From Spinactinospora alkalitolerans (GTDB taxonomy: Bacteria; Actinomycetota; Actinomycetes; Streptosporangiales; Streptosporangiaceae), in contig NZ_JACCCC010000001.1 of NCBI RefSeq assembly GCF_013408795.1, positions 2,294,001 to 2,358,000 on the forward strand: a stretch of 64,000 bases of DNA, in the 5' to 3' direction. The position numbers were made by a program, and so were the translations under genes. Below are positions 57,333 to 64,000 of the stretch, in pieces. The notes below the pieces were generated by a model. The model did no database searches, was not told the DNA's origin, and saw only the letters and a list, made by a program, of their open reading frames with translations. Position 1 is the first letter of the stretch. The number at the start of each line of letters is the position of its first letter.

Positions 57333-57362
57333 TTGACGTTCGTTGTTTCGACAACGTAGCTT
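57333..57362 (+). promoter_or_regulatory. Promoter with embedded operator for the GH3 transporter operon
   Basis: -35 TTGACG (57333-57338), 18-bp spacer, -10 TAGCTT (57357-57362). The spacer contains the perfect inverted repeat CGTTGT-TTCG-ACAACG at 57341-57356, so a bound repressor would occlude the promoter. Confidence 0.6.
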
Positions 57363-57377
57363 CTGGCCTCAAGCATT

Positions 57378-57403
57378 TCGGTAAAAGTACCGATAGTTTC
57401 GAG
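57378..57403. promoter_or_regulatory. Second operator-like block upstream of the receptor gene
   Basis: TCGGTA-AAAG-TACCGA (57378-57393), a perfect 6-bp-arm repeat, partly overlapping CCGATAGTTTCGAG (57390-57403). The latter occurs again in inverse orientation at 56210-56223 around the stop codon of the lacI-type gene. Confidence 0.5.
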
Positions 57404-57412
57404 GGAGATCTG

Positions 57413-58696
57413 ATGGCGGCGATGAGGGCGGCGCGGGCGATCGCGGTGGCAACCGCGCTGGGCGTGGTGGCGACCGCCTGCGGTTCGGGTGGCGGCGCCG
57501 CGGGCGACGAGACCCTGGACGTGTGGATGTACCAGGACAGCCTGGTCGTCGTGCAGCAGGGCGCCGTGGAGCGGTTCAACGAGGGATCGGGGGCCCAGGC
57601 CGTGATCACCGAGGTCCCCGGCGACAGCTACCAGGACAAGCTGCGGACCTCCATGGGCTCGGGCGACCAGCCCGACGTGTTCTTCAACTGGGGCGGCGGC
57701 AGCATCCGCTCCTACGTCGAGGCCGACATGCTGCTCCCGCTGGACGACATGATGGAGGCCGACCCGGAGTTCCAGGAGTCGTTCATCCCCTCCGTCATGG
57801 AGGCGGGCCGGATCGACGGCGTCCAGTACGGCGTTCCGATGCGCGGCACCCAGCCGGTGATCCTCTTCTACAACGAGGAGCTGTTCGAGCAGGTCGGAGC
57901 CGAGCCCCCGGAGACCTGGGAGGACGTCCTCGCGCTCGTCGAGACCTTCACCCAGGAGGACATCACCCCCTTCGTCCTGGCCGGCGCCACGGCCTGGACC
58001 GAGCAGATGTGGCTGCAGTACCTGGTCGACCGCAACGGCGGCGCCGAGGTCTTCCAGCGCATCCAGAGCGGTGACCCCGAGGGCTGGCGCGACCCGGCGG
58101 TCCTGGAGTCGGCCCAGATGGTGCGCGACCTCGTCGACAGCGGCGCCTTCGGCGACAACTACGGCTCGGTCAGCTACACCGAGGGCGCGGCCTCGGCGCT
58201 GCTGGCCCAGGGCGAGGGCGCGATGCACCTGATGGGGTCGTGGGAGTACTCCACCCTGCTGGACCAGGCGCCGGAGTTCGCCGAGGACGGGCTGGGCTAC
58301 GTCGCCTTCCCCGCGATCTCCGGAGGCGAGGGCGACCCCGCCAACGTCGTGGGCAACCCGGCCAACTACTTCTCGGTCAGCGCCGACAGCCCCGTCGAGG
58401 ACGCGGCCGTCGACTTCCTGAAGCAGACCTCCAGCGACGCCTACGTGCGCGACATGATCGAGAACGGCGAGGTGCCGACGACGACCAACGCCGCCGACCT
58501 GCTGGACTTGAGCCCCAGCCCCGACTTCGCGACCTTCCAGTACGAGATGGTGCAGAACGCGCCGCACTTCCAGCTCTCCTGGGACCAGGCGCTGCCCCCC
58601 TCGGTGTCCGAGGGCATGCTGACCGAGATCCAGAAGCTGTTCAACGGCCAGAGCACGCCCGAGCAGTTCGTCGACGCGATGGCGGGGCTGCAGTGA
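57413..58696 (+). CDS. Sugar ABC transporter substrate-binding lipoprotein (BxlE-like position)
   Basis: Receptor of 427 aa. A Sec-type signal peptide ends in lipobox VVATAC (Cys near residue 23). The SBP_bac_1 core includes VWMYQDSLVVVQQGAVERF, DKLRTSMGSGDQPDVFFNWGG-like motifs (GDQPDVFFNWG) and VQYGVPMRGTQPVILFYNEELF. The ATG follows GGGAGA. It leads a coupled operon ending in a GH3 glycosidase, which implies a beta-linked disaccharide such as xylobiose or cellobiose. Confidence 0.92.
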   Translation: MAAMRAARAIAVATALGVVATACGSGGGAAGDETLDVWMYQDSLVVVQQGAVERFNEGSGAQAVITEVPGDSYQDKLRTSMGSGDQPDVFFNWGGGSIRSYVEADMLLPLDDMMEADPEFQESFIPSVMEAGRIDGVQYGVPMRGTQPVILFYNEELFEQVGAEPPETWEDVLALVETFTQEDITPFVLAGATAWTEQMWLQYLVDRNGGAEVFQRIQSGDPEGWRDPAVLESAQMVRDLVDSGAFGDNYGSVSYTEGAASALLAQGEGAMHLMGSWEYSTLLDQAPEFAEDGLGYVAFPAISGGEGDPANVVGNPANYFSVSADSPVEDAAVDFLKQTSSDAYVRDMIENGEVPTTTNAADLLDLSPSPDFATFQYEMVQNAPHFQLSWDQALPPSVSEGMLTEIQKLFNGQSTPEQFVDAMAGLQ

Positions 58697-59619
58697 GCGT
58701 TTCCGCGCCGCTGCGGACGCCGCGCCGCCGCCCGGGCGGCCCCTCAGTGGGCCGGCCGGGCGCCGTCTGGGCGCTGCCCGCAGCGCTGTTCTTCCTGTTC
58801 TTCGCGGTCATCCCGATGGGACTGGTCGCCTACCTGTCCTTCACGTCGTGGAACGGCCTGGGCACGCCCCAGTTCGTCGGCGCGCAGAACTGGCAGCGGC
58901 TGGCCGGCGACCCCGTCATGCACCAGGGGGTCCTGCTCAGCCTCGGCCTGACGGTGGGGAGCTGGGCGGTGCAGACGCCGATCAGCATGCTGCTGGGGGT
59001 GTGGGCCGCGGGACCGCAGCGCAACCGGGCGGTGCTCGCCGCGGTCTTCTTCGTCCCGCTGCTGCTGTCCTCGGCGGCGATCGCGATCATCTGGAAGGCC
59101 CTGCTCGACCCCAACTTCGGCCCGCTCGCCAGGATCGGTCCGTGGCTGGGGCTGGACAGCGTCAGCCTGCTGGGCAGCCCTTCGGGGGCCTTCGCCGTCA
59201 TCGTGTTCGTCAGCGCCTGGCAGTTCATCCCGCTGCACATGCTGCTGTACCAGGGCGGCGCGCGCCAGATCCCCGCGTCGCTGTACCAGGCCGCCGAGAT
59301 CGACGGCGCGAGCGTGCCGCGCAGGTTCCTGCACATCACGCTGCCGCAGCTGCGCAACACGATCACGACCTCGTCGGTGCTCATGGTCGTGGGCTCCCTG
59401 ACCTACTTCGAGACCGTGCTGATCCTGACCGGCGGCGGTCCGGGCACCTCCACCTCGATCGTCCCGTACCTGATGTACCGGTTCGGGTTCATGGGCTACG
59501 AGATGGGCTACGCCAGCGCCATCGCGTTCACGCTCGTGATCGTGGCGACGGCCGTCTCGCTCGTCATGGTCCGGCTCACCGGCTTCGGTTCGATGCGCAG
59601 CACCCGGGAGGGGATGTGA
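58693..59619 (+). CDS. Sugar ABC transporter permease (BxlF-like)
   Basis: Membrane subunit of 308 aa. Short basic N-terminus, then VWALPAALFFLFFAVIPMGL as first helix. The EAA loop is SLYQAAEIDGASVPRRFLHITLPQL. The GTG overlaps the receptor stop (GTGA). The 3' end overlaps the following start in the same way. Confidence 0.92.
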   Translation: MSVSAPLRTPRRRPGGPSVGRPGAVWALPAALFFLFFAVIPMGLVAYLSFTSWNGLGTPQFVGAQNWQRLAGDPVMHQGVLLSLGLTVGSWAVQTPISMLLGVWAAGPQRNRAVLAAVFFVPLLLSSAAIAIIWKALLDPNFGPLARIGPWLGLDSVSLLGSPSGAFAVIVFVSAWQFIPLHMLLYQGGARQIPASLYQAAEIDGASVPRRFLHITLPQLRNTITTSSVLMVVGSLTYFETVLILTGGGPGTSTSIVPYLMYRFGFMGYEMGYASAIAFTLVIVATAVSLVMVRLTGFGSMRSTREGM

Positions 59620-60545
59620 GGCAGATGGCTCCGACGCGTTCCGCGCCCGCCGCGGCGGCCCCCGATCCGGGCCCCGGTCCCGGCACCGCCCGGCGCCGGG
59701 CCCCCGAGCCCCGGCGGCGGACCCGGCGGCGGACCCGCGCCAACCCGCTCGCCGGTTTCGGCGCGTTCATCTGGCTGCTCGTCGTCGGCGTGCCCGTCTA
59801 CGCGCTGCTCGTGGCGACCCTGCAGCGCAGCGACCGGTACCTGGAGTCGGGGCCGCTCACGCCGCCCGGCGACCCGACCCTGGAGAACTACACCAAGGCG
59901 ATCGAGAACGGCTTCCTGGTCTTCGTCGGCAACACGCTCCTGGTGACGGCCGGGGTGGTCGCCCTGGTGGTCGTCCTCGCCGTCCCGGTCGGCTACGCGG
60001 TGGTGCGGGCCAGGACCAGGGGGACCGACGCGCTCTTCCGGTTCTTCCTGCTGGGCCTGGCCATCCCGGCGCAGGCGGTGATCATCCCGGTCTACCTGAT
60101 CATCAGGGAGCTCGGCCTCTACGACACCCTGCCGGCGATCGTCCTGCCCACGGCGGCCTTCGCGCTGCCGGTGTGCGTGCTGATCCTGACCGGGTCGATG
60201 CGCGACATCTCCGACGACCTGTACGAGGCCATGGCCCTCGACGGCGCCGGGCAGGTGCGGACCTTCTTCCGCCTGGTCGTCCCGCTGTCGCGGTCGGGGA
60301 TCAGCACGGTGGCCGTCTACGCCGCGCTGCAGGCCTGGAACAACTTCCTGTTCCCGCTGATCCTGACCCAGTCGCGCGAGCAACGGGTGATCACCCTGGG
60401 GCTGTTCGACTTCCAGGGCCAGTACCGCGTGGACATCCCCGGCCTGCTGGCCGCCGTGGTGCTGTCGGCGGTGCCGATCTTCGTGATGTACCTCATCGCC
60501 CGCCGCTCCCTGGTCAACGGCCTGATGGGCGTGGGCGGCAAGTAG
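59616..60545 (+). CDS. Sugar ABC transporter permease (BxlG-like)
   Basis: Membrane subunit of 309 aa. A Pro/Arg-rich N-terminus of about 45 residues precedes the first helix (FGAFIWLLVVGVPVYALLVA). The EAA loop is DLYEAMALDGAGQVRTFFRLVVPL, and the MalG-like tail ends RRSLVNGLMGVGGK. The GTG at 59616 is in a GTGA overlap with GGGAGGGG just upstream; the ATG at 59625 is an alternative. No ATPase gene follows. Confidence 0.9.
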   Translation: MRQMAPTRSAPAAAAPDPGPGPGTARRRAPEPRRRTRRRTRANPLAGFGAFIWLLVVGVPVYALLVATLQRSDRYLESGPLTPPGDPTLENYTKAIENGFLVFVGNTLLVTAGVVALVVVLAVPVGYAVVRARTRGTDALFRFFLLGLAIPAQAVIIPVYLIIRELGLYDTLPAIVLPTAAFALPVCVLILTGSMRDISDDLYEAMALDGAGQVRTFFRLVVPLSRSGISTVAVYAALQAWNNFLFPLILTQSREQRVITLGLFDFQGQYRVDIPGLLAAVVLSAVPIFVMYLIARRSLVNGLMGVGGK

Positions 60546-60634
60546 CGGCGCCCGCGCGGCCCCTTACCGCGGCCGCGGGCGCACGACCACCGGCTCCGCG
60601 ATCCGGAGCCCTGTTTCTTCGAGAAGGACGAGGT

Positions 60635-63061
60635 ATGACGCTCTCTGCCGACGATGACCGCCGGACGGCCCCCGGACCGGGCGACGCCGAGGAGGGGGAC
60701 GCCGCCTGGCGCGACCCCTCGCTGCCGGCCTCCGAGCGGGTGGAGTACCTGCTGCGGCGCATGACGTTGGAGGAGAAGGTCGCCCAGCTCTACGGGGTGT
60801 GGGTCGGCGCGGAGGAGTCCGGTGAAGGGGTCGCGCCCCACCAGCACGACATGGCGGAGGAGCCGCCGGACTTCGACGCGCTGATCGCCGACGGGCTGGG
60901 GCAGCTCACCCGGCCCTTCGGCACCGTACCGGTCGATCCGGCGCTGGGCGTGCGCTCCCTGGCGCGCTCCCAGGAGCGGATCGCCGCGGCCGGCCGGTTC
61001 GGCATCCCGGCGCTGGCCCACGAGGAGTGCCTGTCGGGCTTCACCGCGTGGACGGCGACGATCCACCCGACCCCGCTGGCCTGGGGCGCCTCCTTCGACC
61101 CCGGCCTGGTCGAGGAGATGGCGGCCGCCATCGGGGCGAGCATGCGCGCCGTCGGCGTGCACCAGGGGCTGGCACCGGTGCTGGACGTGACCCGCGACCC
61201 GCGGTGGGGGCGCACCGAGGAGACCATCGGCGAGGACCCCTACCTCGTCGGCACGCTCGGCACCGCCTACGTCCGGGGGCTGCAGTCGGCCGGCGTCATC
61301 GCCACCCTCAAGCACTTCGTCGGCTACTCCGCCTCGCGCGCCGGACGCAACCTCGCCCCGGTGTCGGTCGGGCCCAGGGAGCTCGCCGACGTGCTGCTGC
61401 CGCCGTTCGAGATGGCGCTGCGCCTGGGCGGCGCCCGGTCGGTGATGCAGGCCTACAACGACAACGACGGCGTCCCCGTCGCCGCCGACCCGTCGCTGCT
61501 GACGGAGCTGCTGCGCGAGGAGTGGGGCTTCGAGGGCACGGTGGTCGCCGACTACTTCGGCGTGGCGTTCCTGCAGACCCTGCACCGGGTCGCCGGGTCG
61601 CCGGCGCAGGCGGCGGGGCTCGCGCTGGCCGCGGGCGTCGACGTCGAACTGCCCACGGTGCGCTGCTTCGGCGAGCCCCTGATCGAAGCGGTGCGCGCGG
61701 GCGAGGTGCCCGAGGCGCTGGTCGACCGCGCCGCGCGGCGCGTGCTGGTGCAAAAGTGCGAGCTGGGCCTGCTCGACCCGGACTGGTCGCCGATGCCCGC
61801 GGCGCTCGCCGGCGGCGCGCCCGATGCGGACGCGCGCCAGGTGCGGGGCAGCGTCGTCCTCGACCCGCCCGAGCACCGGGACCTCGCCCGCCGCCTCGCC
61901 GAGGAGTCGGTCGTCCTGCTCGCCAACGACGCCGGCGCGCTGCCGCTGGAACCGCAGCAGAACCTGGCCGTGGTCGGGCCGCGCGCCGACGACCCCATGG
62001 CCATGCTCGGCTGCTACTCCTTCCCCAGCCACGTGGGCCCCCAGTACCCCGGCGTCCCGATCGGCGTGCAGGTGCCGACGCTGCTGGAGGCCCTGCGCAT
62101 GGAGCTGCCCTCCAAGCGGATCGAGCACCAGGTCGGCTGCGGGGTCGACGACCCCGACACCTCGCGGATCGCGGCGGCCGCGGCCGCCGCGCGCTCGGCC
62201 GACGTGTGCGTGGCGGTGCTGGGCGACCGGGCCGGTCTCTTCGGCCGCGGCACCTCGGGGGAGGGCTGCGACGCCGAGGACCTGGCGCTGCCCGGCGTCC
62301 AGGAGCAGTTGCTGGAGGCGCTGATCGAGACGGGCACGCCGGTGGTGCTGGTGCTGCTCACCGGCCGCCCCTACGCCCTGGGCGCCGTCGCCGACCGGCT
62401 CGCTGCGGCGGTGCAGGCGTTCTTCCCCGGTGAGGAGGGCGGCCCGGCGATCGCCGGGGTGCTCTCGGGCCGGGTGGGCCCGTCGGGGCGGCTGCCCGTG
62501 GGCGTGCCCGCCAGGCCCGGCGGGCAGCCCTCGACCTACCTGGCGCCGCCGCTGGGACTGCGCAGCGAGGTCAGTTCGGTCGACCCCACCCCGCTGTACC
62601 CGTTCGGGCACGGGCTGTCCTACACGCGGTTCGCGTGGGAGGAGCCCAGGCTCAACGGGGTGCCGCAGGCCGAGGTCGACGCCGCAGCCGTGGGCACCGA
62701 CGGCGCGGTCACGGTGGGCTGCGCCGTGCGCAACGCCGGCGACACCGCGGGGACCGAGGTCGTCCAGCTCTACCTGAGCGATCCCGTGGCGCAGGTGACG
62801 CGGCCGGTGCGCCGACTGGTCGGCTACGCCCGCGTGCACCTGGAGCCGGGCGCGGCGCGCCGGGTCGAGTTCACGGTGCCCGCCGACCTCGCGGCCTACA
62901 CCGGGCGCGACGGGCGGCGCATCGTCGAGCCGGGCGACATCGAGCTGTGCCTGGCCGCGTCAAGCGCCGACGTGCGCCACCGCGTCCGGATCCGCCTGGA
63001 GGGCGAGGTCCGCGCCGTCGACCACACCAGGCGGCTGGTGAGCGAGGTGTCGGCGGACTGA
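60635..63061 (+). CDS. Glycoside hydrolase family 3 (beta-xylosidase/beta-glucosidase, BxlA-like)
   Basis: Cytoplasmic glycosidase of 808 aa without a signal peptide. The N-terminal barrel has APVLDVTRDPRWGRTEETIGEDPYL, KHFVGYSASRAGRN and the nucleophile D306 in TVVADYFGVAFL. The C-terminal alpha/beta sandwich (about 420-640) is followed by a fibronectin-III-like domain (about 690-800: GTEVVQLYLSDPVAQVTRPVRRLVGY as motif QLYLSDP). The gene position after SBP-permease-permease, divergent from a LacI gene, matches bxlA of Streptomyces, favouring xylobiose hydrolysis. The ATG follows AAGGA. Confidence 0.88.
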   Translation: MTLSADDDRRTAPGPGDAEEGDAAWRDPSLPASERVEYLLRRMTLEEKVAQLYGVWVGAEESGEGVAPHQHDMAEEPPDFDALIADGLGQLTRPFGTVPVDPALGVRSLARSQERIAAAGRFGIPALAHEECLSGFTAWTATIHPTPLAWGASFDPGLVEEMAAAIGASMRAVGVHQGLAPVLDVTRDPRWGRTEETIGEDPYLVGTLGTAYVRGLQSAGVIATLKHFVGYSASRAGRNLAPVSVGPRELADVLLPPFEMALRLGGARSVMQAYNDNDGVPVAADPSLLTELLREEWGFEGTVVADYFGVAFLQTLHRVAGSPAQAAGLALAAGVDVELPTVRCFGEPLIEAVRAGEVPEALVDRAARRVLVQKCELGLLDPDWSPMPAALAGGAPDADARQVRGSVVLDPPEHRDLARRLAEESVVLLANDAGALPLEPQQNLAVVGPRADDPMAMLGCYSFPSHVGPQYPGVPIGVQVPTLLEALRMELPSKRIEHQVGCGVDDPDTSRIAAAAAAARSADVCVAVLGDRAGLFGRGTSGEGCDAEDLALPGVQEQLLEALIETGTPVVLVLLTGRPYALGAVADRLAAAVQAFFPGEEGGPAIAGVLSGRVGPSGRLPVGVPARPGGQPSTYLAPPLGLRSEVSSVDPTPLYPFGHGLSYTRFAWEEPRLNGVPQAEVDAAAVGTDGAVTVGCAVRNAGDTAGTEVVQLYLSDPVAQVTRPVRRLVGYARVHLEPGAARRVEFTVPADLAAYTGRDGRRIVEPGDIELCLAASSADVRHRVRIRLEGEVRAVDHTRRLVSEVSAD

Positions 63062-63344
63062 TCGGACCCCGACGGCCGCGTTCGTGGAGCGAGCCGGGAT
63101 CTCCAGGGCCTGGACCTGCTGTGCCGCCTGCGGCTTGCGCGCACCGCGACAGCCGCCCCCCGTGCGAGCGCGGCCGTCGGACATCAGTGAGCCGCCGCAG
63201 CGGGCGCGCCCGGAGCGCGCGCCCGCTGCGGCCCGGGTGGAAGACCGTCCACATCGCGAGATACAGTGCTGCGCGTCACCATATAGTTGGATGACCTAGT
63301 AAACGTTCCGGGCCCTCGCGGGCGCGACGATGTTGGGGGATGGC
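63062..63344. other. 283-bp intergenic region before the acyl-CoA dehydrogenase
   Basis: Inverted GC-rich segments and an AT-richer stretch near 63258-63306 (GATACAGTGCTG, ATATAGTTGGATGACCTAGTAAACG) that probably contains the promoter of the next gene. No gene is supported. Confidence 0.4.
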
Positions 63345-64000
63345 ATGGCCGTGGAACGCACCCTTCCCACCCGGGAGGCCGCCGACCTGCTGGAGCTCAC
63401 CAGGGACCTGGCGGTCAAGGAGATCGCCCCCCGCGCCGCGGGGGACGAGGAGGCCGGAGCCTTCCCCCGCGACCTGTTCACCCTGCTCGGGGGAGCCGGA
63501 CTGCTCGGCCTGCCCTACGCGGCCGAGTACGGCGGCGGGGAGCAGCCCTACGAGGTCTACCTCCAGGTCGTCGAGGAGCTCGCGAGCAGTTGGCTGGCCG
63601 TCGGACTGGGGCTGAGCGTGCACACCCTGTCCTGCTTCCCGCTCGCCGGCCACGGCACCGAGGCCCAGCGCGCCGCGTGGCTGCCCGACATGCTCGGCGG
63701 CGACCTGCTCGGCGCCTACTGCCTCTCGGAGGCCGACTCCGGATCCGACGCCGCGGCGCTGACCACCCGGGCCCAGGCCGGTCCCGAGGGGTACCGGATC
63801 GACGGCGCCAAGTCCTGGATCACCCACGGCGGCGCCGCCGACTTCTACACCCTCTTCGCCCGCACCGGCGCCCCCGACTCCGGCGGCCGCGGCATCAGTT
63901 GCCTGCACGTCCCCGCCGGAACCGAGGGCGTCTCGGCCGACGCCCCCGAGGCCAAGATGGGCATGCGCTCCTCGCCCACCGCCGCCGTCCGCTTCGACGG
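63345..64000 (+). CDS. Acyl-CoA dehydrogenase (partial, runs off the window)
   Basis: FAD-dependent flavoenzyme; the first 218 residues are visible of about 380-400 expected. The N-terminal helical domain (LTRDLAVKEIAPRAAGDEE) and the middle domain (GAYCLSEADSGSDAAALTTRA, GAKSWITHGGAADFYTLFAR) carry the flavin-binding CLSEADSGSD and WITHG motifs of the family. The ATG follows GGGGGA by a few bases. It may supply beta-oxidation together with the acyl-CoA ligases of the left half; chain specificity is unknown. Confidence 0.93.
   Translation, partial: MAVERTLPTREAADLLELTRDLAVKEIAPRAAGDEEAGAFPRDLFTLLGGAGLLGLPYAAEYGGGEQPYEVYLQVVEELASSWLAVGLGLSVHTLSCFPLAGHGTEAQRAAWLPDMLGGDLLGAYCLSEADSGSDAAALTTRAQAGPEGYRIDGAKSWITHGGAADFYTLFARTGAPDSGGRGISCLHVPAGTEGVSADAPEAKMGMRSSPTAAVRFD

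Overview
The window is about 64 kb of very GC-rich actinobacterial chromosome. It carries a Pup-proteasome locus, Tat genes next to a HelY helicase, XRE/DUF397 pairs, FCD-GntR and LacI regulators, GTG starts and many leaderless-type promoters. The order RecB nuclease - M50 protease - TrmI - Mpa - Dop resembles Nocardiopsis, Streptomonospora, Thermobifida and relatives. That placement is inferred from gene content only.

Layout. (1) 1-8.9 kb: a NarL-type response regulator (cut by the window edge) and its histidine kinase, a RecB-family nuclease, an M50 site-2 protease with a CBS region, a SLOG protein, an XRE regulator, polyphosphate glucokinase and tRNA m1A58 methyltransferase. (2) 9.1-12.6 kb: proteasomal ATPase (mpa/arc) and dop. 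(3) 12.6-37.2 kb: a 24.7-kb block lying between dop and pup. It holds two acyl-CoA ligases with a LuxR regulator, a nine-gene FCD-GntR-controlled operon (dipeptide-type ABC importer, M20 and P1 peptidases, aldehyde dehydrogenase, SDR), a molybdopterin oxidoreductase without its usual Fe-S cysteines, a Phd/VapC toxin-antitoxin pair, an imine-reductase-fold dehydrogenase, a whiJ-like XRE/DUF397/ATPase triad and an AGE-family epimerase. (4) 37.3-50.9 kb: pup, prcB, prcA, pafA, an FKBP lipoprotein, a DUF3866 protein, a fused pafBC, tatA, tatC, a DUF397 protein and helY. (5) 51.1-64 kb: sugar genes. These are a GH13 glucosidase divergent from an SBP-permease-permease operon, a LacI regulator divergent from a second SBP-permease-permease-GH3 operon with the layout of the Streptomyces bxl (xylobiose) system, and the start of an acyl-CoA dehydrogenase.

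How it works together. Dop deamidates the C-terminal Gln of Pup, PafA ligates Pup to lysines, Mpa (C-terminal QYL) unfolds pupylated proteins into the PrcAB core, and PafBC is the DNA-damage-linked activator that travels with this locus. Neither sugar importer has its own ATPase, so a shared MsiK-type ATPase encoded elsewhere is expected. One substrate-binding protein has a Tat-lipoprotein signal, and tatA/tatC are in this window.

The most interesting signals are: the split Pup locus; a recurrent TANNNT-N6-start architecture marking leaderless genes; short leaderless ORFs whose stop codon overlaps the Shine-Dalgarno of the next gene (upstream of pafA and of the whiJ-type ATPase gene); well-formed operator palindromes for the GntR, Phd, XRE and LacI regulators; and a family of dispersed intergenic elements with imperfect terminal inverted repeats.
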